DNA from: Phalacrocorax aristotelis
Lineage: Eukaryota; Chordata; Aves; Suliformes; Phalacrocoracidae
Assembly: GCF_949628215.1 (NCBI RefSeq)
Contig: NC_134279.1
Coordinates: 77,196,830-77,260,829, forward strand
DNA length: 64,000 bases
Direction of reading: 5' to 3'
Made by a program: the position numbers and the translations under genes
The notes under the pieces: model-generated
Told to the model about the DNA's origin: nothing
The model's input: only the letters and a program-made list of their open reading frames with translations
Databases searched by the model: none
In this document: piece by piece, positions 49,786 to 63,900 of the stretch
How the letters are laid out: every line of letters starts with the position of its first letter
How positions within the stretch are numbered: position 1 is the first letter of the stretch

Positions 49786-52052
49786 AGGAATCTGTGTATG
49801 GATTAAACGTGCAGCTGTAAATCAATTAGGACCAAGCACTCACAATGGATAAAAGTTCATATCAATGGACAGGTCAGATAAGACCCAAAGCATGTTTCTG
49901 GACCGTCACACATTCAGCATTCCCTTTCCTATTACCAACCATCACAGCAATAGTAACTGTAGTTTTCTAACAGGCCCCTGTGTAGATACACGGAGTTTTG
50001 GGTATCTCACCCACAGCTTACAGAGCCTGTCTGGGAACTCATAGTTACATTTTCCCCTGCAGGATTCCCAGCAGCTCTTGCTCCTGCTCCGCTCTCCTAC
50101 CACTATACTTCTGCCCGTGCTCTGGATAGATCCAACAAATGCAGAAGCAATTGAGGAAATGACAGGTAGGAACATTAACAAGATCAGAGCTGTGCAAAGC
50201 AATCTCACGTTGCTGCGTACTGCAGAGGAGAGAGGAGCTGAAACCTGCTGGTGTGAACTGGAGCTCCGTGGCTTTGAGCCCACCTTGAACCACCACATTT
50301 ATCTAAAGCAAGGGTGATGACACACAACTGGACCAACAAGGCTTTAAACTGAACTAGTAACCGCTATACAGAATCAGGAAAATTCATTTCTGACAGAAGA
50401 GGTCTCTTTTAAGGCTATTTCTCACTACTACACCATTGAATTATGGCTCTCTTAGGAGAAGCTCTCCCCGTTCAAGTGGCAGAGCCCCCCCGATATCCAG
50501 GTTACTCCAGGCTTTTGCAAAAGTAGCACAGAGCTTATCATCACCGACTCACAGCAGAGTTCACACCACAGTCTAGGTGAATCTTTGCCAATGCCTGTAA
50601 AGCACCTAGGACGTGAGAAGTGACAAGTATTAGTATTTTCAACCATGCATTTCTGACTCTCCGGAGCGGGTTCAGTTTCAAAGGGCTGGATTTGGTTATT
50701 ATTTCCCTCAAGCTTGTCCGCCCATCACTCCTTGCAGGGTCAGGCATAGGAGGAGGGGACTTCTACCCAGCAAATCAAGCAGCTACAAAACAAAAGGAAT
50801 CCCGTTCAATTATTCCCAGCAAGAGGATTAAGCAATGAAAGCGACATACGAGTCCTTTGTGTGGTATTTTTGCAATTATGTTCATTTTTCCTACATTACT
50901 AATACGCTACTAGAAACCAGACACCATGCCCAATAATGTGAAAACAAGACAAAAGAATAGAGCCAAGAAAGGAAAGAAACAGAGTGGAAAATGCAAAACA
51001 GTAAACTATTCCTCTTAGCAAACGTTAAGTACCAGCAAGGGCACATTATAGCTGGGCCCCCAGATCATGCAGCAATGAACTAGAAGCAAAGCAGCAGATG
51101 GTGGTACAGCAGATTAGAAATTACTACCAACTGCATGTCTGTAGAGCTTTGCTTGGGATTACAGCTTTGAGGGTACAGCAAAAACCTGTAGCGAGAGACA
51201 TCAAAATGTAGGGATCCTTGAAACAGGAAGGGTCCAGGCTTCATGGAGATTTTATCTGCCCATGTAGACTCTACCCTGCCAGTGTCGGAGAAAGCAGACA
51301 GAAAAGTTTTGTGAATGTGTTGCTAGAAAAAGTAACTAGATCATGTTACTGTTGTGAATCAGTGCAGCTGCACTGGCACCAGCAGATCTAAGTCAGAATG
51401 TACTATCTGAGATTCAGGCTTCAGAAACTAGGCAAAACCAGATGAAGGTAAACACCTTGCAGTGGGCTTATAAATGATTGGGAATGCAAAAAACACCATG
51501 GTCTATGTATGTCTTAGAAGGAAACACTAAAAACGGATTGCTTGCTTGTGTGGTTTTTGTTTGTTTTTAAAGACAACCTTCATACTCTCCCCAGGTAGGA
51601 CTGGGGCACCTCTGACAGGTCTTTCCCTGCCCTTCTGCAGAGCCTGGTGTGCAGTGGGCTCAACTCTCCATATCTGTCTCTGGTTTCTGGTCCCAAGGAT
51701 TCAGTGCACTAAGACTTCTACTATAGAAATGTACCTGTGGTGGGGGAGTTTCAAGTGTACCAAAGTGCATGTGCAGTGCTCCTTTCTGTGAAGATCAACC
51801 ATTAATTCTCCTTTACCCTTCTATCCCCATTGTCTTCCAGATGTAACTCTACAGTGATGCATCAGCATTTCCCCATTAAAGTGCCAATGCAGAGCAATAT
51901 TTTTCTCCTAAAGTGCTGATAAAAAGTGATATGTGATATTTGAAGGATGATCGCCTTTACTGTTGGCTGCTTGGAATAGTAACTGCAGCACAGCTACTGA
52001 GAGCAGAGAGCATTGCAGCACTCTTCGGCGTAGAACAAATGTCTAACAAAGT

Positions 52053-52076
52053 ATTTCATTCAGAATTTCATTCAGA
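52053..52076. repeat. Perfect 12-bp tandem duplication
   Basis: Two adjacent identical copies of atttcattcaga. Confidence 0.95.
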
Positions 52077-55000
52077 AGGTCATCCTCATGTTAAATGGTT
52101 CTCAGTTAAATTCCTGTTGACTATCAGCAGCTGCTAGTTTACCAGTGCATCTCTAGCTACAAGGTGACAAACAACACACGTAAGCAGGAACCCAAGAGAG
52201 CAAAGGAGCTGACTTCAAACTTTACTGGATTTAGTCTTTCCCTTGTATGACCAGAGGTATTTTCCAATGCAACAGTTAGATGAAAGCTTGGGAGGAGATC
52301 TACTGTGTCAGGATGGGCAAATGGGCATGCATGCGTATATTTATCACCACAGTCCTCCCAAGGACTCAAAGTACCTTCTGCAGAGGGATATAGTTTCTCT
52401 ACTGGGTGATGTCCAAGCATCAGCTTCTCTTGTTGGCTTTAACTAATGAAACATTCTGACAATAAACCACAGGAAGCCTCTTGCTGCATCCATCGTGCTG
52501 AACCAGTGTGTGTTTGCACATGCATTTTTGAAAGTACATTTTCCTTGATGAGCCTGTAATTCGGCTTAGTGGGTCAGTGCAATGTGCACTAAATGGGATG
52601 GGAGCGTCCTTCACAGTATCATTCACATGGCCAAAGATCTGAAGCAAATCTATTAAACACATTATGTTATTCCAGATATTTAGTTGTGGAAACAAGATCA
52701 GGACCTGGCTTACGATCACAAGAAAAATGTCCCTTATGACCTTTGTCTTTCAAGAGTGAGAGGGAAAAATCTGCCACCTGAACATATATAAGGTTTACTG
52801 ATATAGATTTCAACGTGGACCAAAGAGGACCTGTGGAGTGATCCAAATGTTCAATCAAATTAAATAAGTATTTTACAGCGGTTCAGATTTGGGGCTCCAG
52901 TTGTCAGTCCAACCAAACGTTGATCTCTTTCTATTCCAGCATCTTCCAACCAGGAAGATCCAACACAGGATTCCCAGTCTCTCTTGAGAATGCAAATCTC
53001 CAAGTAGCCTTGGAGTTTTATTATACAATACCTACATACATATACTTTAGAATTGCACCTTTGCCTCAGTCTGACCCCATTTAGTTTATCAGAAACTATA
53101 TTCATAAAATTCTTTTTAAAAAGGATTGAGAAGGGGAATCTCTTTCCAGAAATACTGTCCCACGCTGGTGAAGGAAGCCCAGTCCCCAGAGAGGTAGTTG
53201 CCCCTCTCGTAGAGAGCAAATACAAGGAGATGAAATGCCTGTCTAGTTGAGCACTAACTCTTTAAAGCTATGTTTGACACAAACAAAACTATTTCTGAGC
53301 ACCTTAGTACAGGTTCTCAGATAGCTGGCATTTTCACATTGTATTTGTCAATCAGAGAAGATTTTGCTGGAAGATAAATAGAGCATTCAAGCTGCCCTGC
53401 TAAGACTGGTGACCTGAGAAGCAACATATGTCACCGCTGCCATGGGAGATGGTTAGTGGGTCAGATCCTGCCAGTGATGCCATGCGGTGTACCCCACCGA
53501 TACACACTGGGATCTTAGGGAAGGGAGCAGTCAGGGTGTATTGCCATTTCCATGAGGAATAAACCCTGATTAGACTGGCCAAGGGAACTGCTGGCCTGCC
53601 CTCCTGCCTGCCACAAAGGTCAGGGCTGGTGGGGCCAAGCCAAGTGCTGGCTGTCATCTTCTGAACCCGTGCCATTCCCCTCGCAGATGAGGCTCGGCTT
53701 TTCCAACACACAGCTACGGCCAGGCCTGGCAGATGCTCTTCATCGGTGATGCCAGGACTTTCGCCTTGGCTTGGCTTCTCCCATTTGGATGGGAGTCATC
53801 TTCAGCAGCAGACAGGCTGACGCCTGACGAGGGCTGCCCTGCAGGCAGGATGTGACCCCTCAGTGATGACCAAGGGCTCCCTTTCCTCTCGCCCCTGAGT
53901 CCATGCTCAAACCCCAGAGGCAGAGAAGAGACATGCCCATGGTGCACGGGGCTGCTGGATCTACCCCTTTCCACTCAGAAGATGAAGACAAGAAATGTGG
54001 TCGCTCCATCCACTGCAGAGAACCTAAGTCTAAGAACCTAAGAAACTAAGAGCTGACAAAGTTTTTTTTAAAGCTGGTGCTCTTTGTAATGAAGGCAAAA
54101 GAAATCTGTTAAACTAAAACCTCAATTATAATGGTCTTTTTACATCAAAAGAGAATTTAGTAGCTTTGTTGCTTTCACAATAATAATAATTAAAAAAAAT
54201 CACTTCTCAGGAGACAAAAGTTAAATATGTGTCTTCTTTGCTGACAGAAAGGCTGAGGTTTCTCTCATCTGCTGCACAAGTAATTTGCGCGCACTCCTCT
54301 CGTGTAACACTATCCCTCTCCGCCATCAAAGCAGTGTGGGTAGAGTTTAATCACCACCCCTACTTGCTGTGCTTACCAGCCTTGTCTTAGAAGACAGGTC
54401 TCCCTTTAGAGATGGATTTTCCTGTCAAATCCCTCTTTTCAATGCCACACCCACTGCACAAGATCACAAAGAAAAGGGAGTGTTTAAACACAAACCCACA
54501 ACTGTTTGATCACAGCAGTGTTATCGCTTATAAATACTGCAGAATCTTTCAAATCTCCAGGTATTCATATAAGAAATAGTTAATCTCTGCTCCACATCAC
54601 AACAATATATTATTCACGCTTCACCAAACAGAATCGACTTAAACTTGGAAAATGAGAATGGCACTTACATACGCAATGCATCTAAATAAATTACACTCCC
54701 CTTTCTATGCATTACAGATCTACATAAAGATTAGCCCAAACCAAAATCCAGGATCTAAACAACCTCAGGTTGTGAAAACATGCGGATCCAACAGAATTAA
54801 GGCCAATCTCCACTAACCTATCAAGAGGATACCCTGAGGCACAGAAATTAGGGACTCCTTCCCCATCTGAACCAGACATAAATTCTGGCAGAGTCCTTCC
54901 TTCAGGCTAAATGGCTTTTTAGAACACCAGTATTTGTTGTGTGTTACTTCTGATGCAAGGACTATGCAAATCTGTAAGTTCATTGAACCAAAAAAGGAAG

Positions 55001-56588
55001 ATGGAAAATTTAGGGAAGAAATATAAAAAATATCTTGAAATAAATACCTGCATGGCTATTGCCCAGTGATCTTACAAAGATGTATGTTAACAGTGTGCAA
55101 AAGCAACTAGCACAGAGCTCTTGAGACAACTTTGAGAATAGAACAAACTGAAGAGCACAGAAAAATGTAAAATTTCTGTTCTGTGGAAAATTCTGACATT
55201 TCATCATTTGCTTTATATCCTGGGTCTAAAATGTTGACACCTTTTAATATTTGTCTATTGGATCAAAACATGAAACTGTTTCATTTTCATGTTGTCAAAC
55301 CAAACAAAACATGCTAATATTCTCAAAAAATCAGACACCCCTTTGTGGTGTATTTAGAAAGCCCAAAATGCTTATTTTCTCACTATGTTGACACTAGACT
55401 GCCGTCTCCTCCTCTTGCACATTGCCCTATGGGAGCTGTAGTTCCTGCCCATACTTCATCTTCTAACAGCTATGCAGAATAACTGATTCTTGTGATGGAT
55501 CAAACAAGTTTGGACAAGAGATACAGGCACTGTATTACAAAAGTAGCCGATGGAAAAGAACGTAAAACTAAAGTATAACTGCTAGAAGGTGCTTGCTGCG
55601 TTAATAGAAGCAACATAATACCTTAATGAACTGACTCAAAACAAAGTAAGTTGAGTCAGATTCAATAAAACAAAATATTCCAATTTGAATCATGCATAGT
55701 CAAATAAAATTTCTTTGGGATTTTCCCAACAGAAGAACTGATATTTTTGGCATAATCAGAAGTTTTCTGAATTAATGGATTTATAATTTTATGGAAATTC
55801 CATTTTCCATTAGAAAACGTCTCCGGGAAAAAGTTTCCAAATAGCTTTCATAAACGTCGTTGGTTGAGGCAGCAACCATCTTTCTGTTCATTGTACACTG
55901 GCTAGTACAATAGAGTCCCAGTTTGTGCTGGGGCTCTTAGATGTTACCTTGTTACCAATATCATTAAATACTAGAAGAAATACACTCCGATTGCCTTGTT
56001 TTGTAACAGCTTTTTTGGTTTCTTGTGGCATATGCCATAAGTCAATTTTACATTCATGAAGTTTCTCACATTGCCATTTAAAGGACTTGTCCTTGGATCA
56101 CGAAAGAAGCTGGCAAGGCTTACAACGCCTGGCAAAACTTTACTGAACATGGCTCAAATGCCAAATTTACTATGAAAACACTCAGAAGAGAAGCCTCAAC
56201 ATTGATTTCTTATACTTCATTGACACACCACCAAATAGGTCTTCTCTTGTGGTGAGCAATTCATAGGTAGGTGAATAAGGTTTCATGCTGGGCTTCATTC
56301 TCATGGCACACACCTACTCCTCCAGGCAAGAGAAGTTATTCTCTGGGCCTGGGGGAAAGTATTTGACAGTAACTGATCAGGACGAATGGCTGCTGTGTGC
56401 CTCTCCATGTCAGTGAAACATGGTAACGCGCCATCCAGAATTTGAACTACTGCAGCTTAAAACACGTTAGGAAAATAGCCCGATCAATAAATCCTCAATG
56501 ACTGCACTAGCACATTGCTGCGTTATCACACAAGTGGAAACAACAAATGTGTCACTCCAGTGATTGTTTGATGTGAAATCATGTGGAA

Positions 56589-56726
56589 CGCCTCATTTGG
56601 AGAGCAGCCCGGTCGGCCTTTCTGAAACTGATCCCCCTCGCGCCATGTTAACGAACACTGGAGCGTGAAATCCAACCTCGCATCTGCGCTGCTGCAATCT
56701 CATTTTGTGCCCGCTACGTGTCAGCG
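56589..56726. other. Local CpG cluster in large intron
   Basis: Twelve CpG dinucleotides in 138 bases, in a region otherwise CpG-poor. The sequence is unique-looking, with no repeat recognised. It is a possible conserved regulatory element. Confidence 0.5.
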
Positions 56727-57773
56727 TCTGTTTTTATTTTCTGGCACCTTGAGCAAGTGTTAGTGACTCTAAATAATAAGTGACACACGGACACTTTGCT
56801 AGCAACGAGCACCTGGACTGTAACATGGCATTCATTAAACCCCAACACATTCACCCTCTGCACTCTTTTCAGTACCTTCCTTTCTTTCCCTTACCACACG
56901 ATTACTCATGTGCCTACTGGCAATGTGAGAAATGGAAAACATAGCATGCCCCACTGGCCTAACAACTGGACCATGATTCCAGCAAAACTCTCCTCCTCTT
57001 TGGTCCCCTTTATCCTTTCTGCATGGTACATTTAATAAAACCACAGTCACACCTTGGTCGGCTTCATCATTAGAGAAGATTAGGCACTTATATTTTCTTC
57101 AGTGCATTGAAACCAGGGATGCCCTACACAGGTGCAGTCAGGCTAAAAGGGTACGTTTCTGTTTTAGATGAGAAAACAAATTTTAGGCTAAGTTAACTGC
57201 CTCTCCACAGCTTTGTAACATGCAAAAAGTCTGATTTTTTGATGCATATCTTCCATGAAGTTGAACTTCAGAGAAAGTAATGAACAGTGTGCACCATGAT
57301 GGTTTTGAGACTTGTAAGTGGTCCCTTATCCTGTGTAACTACGAACTTACCAGCAAATGAGTCAACAGAAACAGAAAGATGCAGAAGAAAATGCATGTTG
57401 GGTAACTTGTGGGTGATCAGGAAGTTGCCAGCAATCATCCTCCCCAGAGGATTTGCTGAATTAAACATTTACTATCCTTCAAAGAGAAAGCTGTGTCTGG
57501 AAGGGTGGAGAGATTATAATGGCTGTGCCATACTGCACTGGGTAATGCAGGGTAAACTCAACATTTCCAAACCATGTGAAGGAGGAAGATAATATTTATA
57601 AGCTGTAGGTACAGCAAGTTCAGTCCAATGAGCTAAAAATGGGATGACCATGAGGATTTTTCACAGACCATCTACTTTCATTGGCAGGCCAACCACTGCC
57701 ATTATTAGCAAAGACAGTGACTGCTCCTTAAACCTTTAGTCATAACATGTGTGGGTTTTGATTTTTTTCTCTT

Positions 57774-57790
57774 AAAAAAAAAAAAAAAAA
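57774..57790. repeat. A17 homopolymer run
   Basis: Seventeen consecutive A on the plus strand. No retroposon body was recognised beside it. Confidence 0.9.
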
Positions 57791-57915
57791 GCTTTCCAGG
57801 GATTACTTGGAGTATTTACCTGGGCACGCCATGCAGCCTGAACTTCCCAGTGGCAAAAAAACTGTCTTGGCTAAAATAAGGTGTGAAAGTAATACTAAAA
57901 TATTAAGAAAAAGCC

Positions 57916-57947
57916 TATATATATACACACACACATATACACATACA
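57916..57947. repeat. TA/CA dinucleotide microsatellite
   Basis: tatatatatacacacacaca followed by tatacacatac. Confidence 0.9.
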
Positions 57948-60900
57948 GGTTCAACAAAAACAAAGAGAAGAGAAGACTGATGACAAAAAATGTCATTAGT
58001 CTTTAAAAAAACACAGCCTGCGAAAAACTCAAGTTAAAGGAGTGAAACACCAGGGACCCATCAAGCCAAAATCAATAAAGCAGCATTTAAAAATCCATTT
58101 CCAGTTCAGGATAAGGCTGTTGCTATATGGGGAAGGAAAACCCATCAGTGGAAGCACAGAAAGGACAGAAGCAAAAGCAAACCGAGGAGGCTGTGTATCC
58201 TGAGAAGAGAGATGGCTGTTAGAGCATAAACCGCGTCATCCACGGAACAGCTAACCATTCAGCAGGTCAATGCAGCGTGCATATATTTGAGGTTGGAAGA
58301 GTGAAAAGATTCAGGTTGTGGGACTCAGTCTTCATAAGCAAAGATTTTAGGGCAACCAGATCAACCCGAACTCTCAGGCAAAATCTGTGGCAAAACCAGC
58401 TAATACATTGTTTGGATACGAGGACAATACTACGTAGAAGCAGATAGGTGATCTGACTGCACACAAAATACTATCTGAGATATCATTCTGGGTCTAAACC
58501 CGATGTCATGGCTCAAAAATTAAATGGAAAGAATGAAATTAAAAAACTCAGGAGTATAAAAGTGAGCCAAAACCAATTAAGAGAGAAAACATTTGTAAAT
58601 GTTGAAGTACTCAACACATCCTAATAGTTAGAAAGAAGGCTGAGAAGTGAGTTAAGGCCCCTTAAAAGATTCTTCTGCATAGCCAACACATAAAACTGTG
58701 GCCTCTGCAATCTTGGTGAACCATGCAAAATATAAGCCAGTGACTGGCGGTGGAAGTCAGCAAATGGCAAAGGAGAATCTGCGACAGTAAAATTTCTTAT
58801 GTTTCATTTAGGAGCATCTTCAGGCCCTTGAGTAAACAATTTTCCAACTTTTTCCTGGACACATACATAGATGTAGAGCTGTAATATGGGACTGAAGAAG
58901 TCAACTGTTTATTCACAGCAAATCTTTAATGGATTCCTAACCTGTTATTTTTCATTAACTTTAATCTTGGCAGGTAGCAATGTTTAACGATAGTTTCTTT
59001 AAAAGAAAAAGCAAAAAACAAATAACCACACCCAAATATTTCACTATTTTTCCAAAGAAAAGGAACTAATGTAGCGTAGGTAGCAATTGCCATGACATTT
59101 GAGATTGTCCCATAATCCAGTTTCAATCTTCCAGCTGGAGAGGGGAGACTGGATAGTTTGAAATCTGTAAAGCTATTCAATTTTAAAGGCTTAACAGGCA
59201 AATAAAAGGCAGTGTAGGCCAGTGACACCAAATTTGCTGTATAATGTGTAGTAAATAATCCAGATTTTATACGTGTCCTCTGTTTGTTTACTCTGATACA
59301 AACAGTTACAGCAAACCAGAAATATGTGCTGTCTGTGCAAGATGGACTGGAATTCTGTCCTTGCTCACGTCTGATCTGTTCACACAGAAGTCAGCAGGAT
59401 CAGCCAAAGGAAGAGAAATTCTCAAGATAGAAGGTATTTAACAGCAATGACAAAAAAGCCCTAAAAAATTTTATCATAAAGGAGGAAAGGTCATGGGGAG
59501 CAGAGTATGCATCTTTATATATTCTTTGCATCATCTTGTAGTGTGCAACTAGCTCTTGTCCACTAACCTAATCAGGAAGACATATTTTAGAGAGTGACAA
59601 GTAAGAATGAATATAGTCAGTCTTGTTTTCATCGCAGGACACAGAGATTGGGTTTGGATGTCTTTTTGAAGCATTCATTTGCCAGGCAGAATGGGAGCCT
59701 GAGGGCAGAAGGCTTCAAAAAAGAGAAAAATATATATCCCAAAAGTCATCTAAAATACAGGGCTACAGTCAGCTAGTGTAAATGAATGTAACTCCACTAA
59801 TGAGAAGGAGCATCTATAGTATAGACTAGAGGAAGATCTGTCCATGACAAACTGAAGTTGTGCCTTTAGTCACATCTGATCTGTCCACAAAAAGATGCTT
59901 GCCTTCTGGGGCAAATTTTACTCTCTGCTCAAGTTTTGTTTGGGGAGTATGTGCAGCTATGTCTGCTGGGAGAATCAGGAGGGGCAGAGGGAATGCTCTG
60001 GCAGAAAAAGCTCTACATCATTAAACATCTCGAGAAGCAAATTCCATCCTTAGTTGCACAGAGGACAGTTAACCCCCTCCAGAGCTCTGCTCCAGACAAT
60101 CAATCCAATGCCCAGTTCTCACCAGTCTTGTAGTGAAACTCTTGGCAGAGCCATGCTCTCTGAACGCTGTGTTGGCCCAGAATAGGAGCAACTTTGCTGA
60201 AATAACCATCATAGCCATTCTACCATAGAGCTGAGCTGCCTGCAAGGGGAAGGGGAATGCAGTTAGAAATAAGAGAGAATTTATCTGTCATGAGTGGCAG
60301 AGTGCTCCAGTTCAGAGCAAATTCCTTGTCATTTACGCATGCAGCTCTGTGTGGTTTTAACCTTAGCATAGTCGCTGGTAAGTCAATAGTACAGAAGGGG
60401 TCGGGGGGAGGATGATTTATTTTTCCTTCTTGCTGCTGCAGAGCAACTGCATATTTTCCTTGTCAACAGCTGTGGTTCATATACACTATAGAGATAGGCA
60501 GAAAGAGGAAAAAAACCCACCCAATAAGCAAGATGTAGGACTCTGAGGAATTGTTATTACATGCTGAGCATGACAATATCATGCTATTCGCAGTCTCCTC
60601 TCTAGGTCACCAGAGATTCCAGCGTCCTTTGTCCAAAACAGTTGTTCTCCCCCAGGAGTCTGTGCAAACCCTCATCTTTCTGCCATACTGCCAAACCCCG
60701 GTGGAGGCTTTAACCAAGGAAGGGTGAACAAGTCCCACTTGTGCACCTAGCTGAAATGCCTCTGCTCTTCACACCAAATTATCACAGGCATGTCTACCCT
60801 CTTTCTTTGTATCCCTCTTCCACGCTTCTTTTCTGCTGCCTTCCACGTGACTACTCATGTCTGTAATCCCTTCCCAGTCCCAGTCCTCTAATGCCTTCCA

Positions 60901-63900
60901 TGCACTTCTGGGGGGAGGTTTTACTGACATTAGAGTCCACAGGGACACATAATCTCGACACTGACAGGCAGTGACACTCCTACTTGCTTTTCACCTTCTC
61001 CACACACAGCATCTTGCTTATGGCTTAGGGTATTAGAAGCTCCAAGACAACAACTCCGGCTCTGCTCCCTTTTAGCATAAAGGCTTACAACCAAAGACGG
61101 TGGACCCGCTCTGTCTATCCAAGCCACCTCTTTGTCACAGTAAATAATCACTCAGTCTGCCCCAGCAGCAAATTAAACATGGAAACCTAAACTGTTGCGA
61201 ATGTGATGGCATAAGAATGCTCTTTCGGCTACCACAGCTCAGCTGATGAGGGGTAGCTAATTAAATGGTGATTGTACCAGCAGTGTTTATCAAGAGCCTG
61301 GGATTTTAGGCTGCTAGAATTTAGCTGTAAATTCACTAGCACCTTACTGGCATGAAAATGCCAAAGCATTCAGGCTCTGGCCTCTGCCTTAGCTTTCTTC
61401 TGGATAGGATAGCAAATATCGACAGCTGTCTATGAATATAAAACACAAGTGCTGGCCTAAACCTTCACCCACCATCTAAGCCAAACTAAAATAACATATT
61501 CAAAGGGGTAAGAAGTCCTTGCTTTACTCTACAAACTGCCTTGAATTATTTTGGCACTTGCCAAGAGAGCTGAAGTCACAGTTTCATGATAAAGGCTGTT
61601 CATTGAAATGATGATTAACAATTATGTTGTGATCGTGCCTCAAAAAAACCTCTGTCAGGTCCCCACCGTCTGCAGCGCTCTCTCCACAAGCATTCAGCTT
61701 ACTGAAACACCGAATCATTTTTGCAGGTATGCATGCAAAAATACCTGGGCTGGTTCTCGGGAGACTGCGGCAGTTACAACTGGGCCACACAAGTCACTGC
61801 CTGCATGACCATTTGCTTCTGCTGGGACCAAATCCACCTATTACAGTGCAAATATGCCCACATACATTCAACAAGGGTTTGTTCAGACTGGCTGAAGTTA
61901 GGGAGGACAACAAATTAAGATAAATTATTTAGAGTTCCAGTGAAATCCAAGTGAACCTATTTAGCCATGCAGTTCTGAGCTGAATCCTTCTGTAGAGGTG
62001 TTCAGCAGAAGCTGAGGTCAGTAGAAAGAGCAAAATTTGGGTTTCCACTGTCTTGCTTTCACCAGAGAGATTTTTTTTGGAACAAATAACACAATATCTG
62101 AGCTTCTCACAGCAACCACGCTATCCAAGTTTTTCTGTTTGAGATCTCATTTCATGTGTGTAATACTGGCTCCATAAATGGCTCTTGGAGAAAATCGTGT
62201 TACAAATACAAACATATCAGAAACAGATGCAGTCCTGCAGAAAACTAGCTGTTCTCAGGTAGAAGAGTAAGCACACAGAGTGCCCAAACCAATTTTAATG
62301 TTCAACTTCATAAATAAATAATGGAAAATAGTCAGCAATAGTCACAGAGGTCCTGCAGCCAGACTGAAACCTGATTTCAAACTAAACACTGCGGAAAAGT
62401 GAGCAGCACTGCTGGCATTTCCACAATGCAGGTTGGAAGGAACGTTATAACCACTGATTGACACTTGACTCCTTCCAAATAACCTTCAGGAGTTGCACAA
62501 AAACAACATCTCTCTGCACCCACTTGCCTTCCACTCCGGCTCCCCAGAGAAGTGCATTGCATCCTCCCAGATGGACTGAAGTTTGATACTGGCAGCTGCA
62601 CTGATGAGAACAACAAAACACAAAAAATCTTGCTCTCCTGGGCTAGGCGCTGAGCTATGCCTACGTGTCTGGAGCCAGATACTTGCCGGCCTGGCTTTCA
62701 CAATGCCAGCTTCTCTTTTGTTGTGCAGCACCTCTTACACAAGGAACTGTGTATCTGCTTTCATTCACAATGAGAGATCACCCACAGTGCTGGACCTCCA
62801 TGTGCCGGGAGGGAAATCTTTATCTTTCACTTGGTGGGTTTTATGAGGGCTATCTTCCAGTTTGCACATCAAACATATGGCCTGATCCAAAGATCATTCA
62901 AGCCAACAGAAAGGCTCTTCTTGACTTCTATAGGCTTTGGCTCTTGCTGCTGTGGAGAGCAAGGAACTGTAGTCTTCATAATAAGGCCCCGGGCCAAAAA
63001 TATGGTTGCACACATGACACGACTCTCACCCCAACTCCATTCTCATCCCCCACCTGCTTCTGCAGGTCACGGCTTTGTAGCCTCAGGAAGATGTTTGTGT
63101 CATGGTCCTACTGACACAGGTCAGAGTTCAAGGAAGCCCAGTAAATCATGACTCTAAATAGGGTAGGGCTGGAGCCCGGCAGAGGAGAGAAGGGAAGTAA
63201 TGAGAGCAGAACCATCTCTTTGAAGAGGAACAAATGTGAATGTTTACAGTCCCCCTGGTGCATTCTCCCTCTGCTGAAAACATGTTCAGACACCGGTTGG
63301 CTAATCTGCCTTCTGAGAAGTTGTGCTGAATGGTAAGGAGCCCTATTCATGCCATCAACAAGATCTTAGCCTATATTTCAGTTTACCCTGCAAAAATCCT
63401 AGTGGCATGGAAGGAAGCCAATGCATTAGCCCTGTATTTTCATATGCACTGTACCAAAGAGGCTGAACTATGTATTGTGTATTCCCAAAAGGCTGGTGAA
63501 ATCAGACTTAGTCCCAGCACACAGTGGGATTCTTCTCAAAAGGGAAAAAGCAAAAGAAATCCCAAACCAACCAAACCCCAGTTAGCAAACAAGACAGAGC
63601 ATGTTTCTGCACTAAACCACAGTACGTAGTTTATCAGCCTTTCACAGATCTTCTTTTATCATTGATCTGAAGGCAACTACTTCTCCCCGGCAGCAGATGT
63701 AAGATCTAGCTCCTTTATACTCCAACATTTCTAGGTTTCCTATACAGTTCTGAAGACCTCAAAGATATTCCCACTGCCTGTCATTACTGCAAAGTGCATT
63801 AGCGCTTCACTCTGTCACTCACTGATTTCCTCTGCCTCATTAAAACTCCGGGAGCATTTAATTAAAGCTGAGCACAAACTGATGATGAGGCCTCGTGATA

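Noticed and set aside
50595..50640. Another MIR-like 3' end (tgtaaagcacctaggacgtg)
   Set aside because: Too short and diverged to support without a library search.
57160..57210. MIR-like core (tagatgagaaaacaaatttt, then taagttaactgcctc)
   Set aside because: Only suggestive. Similar words occur by chance in AT-rich intron.
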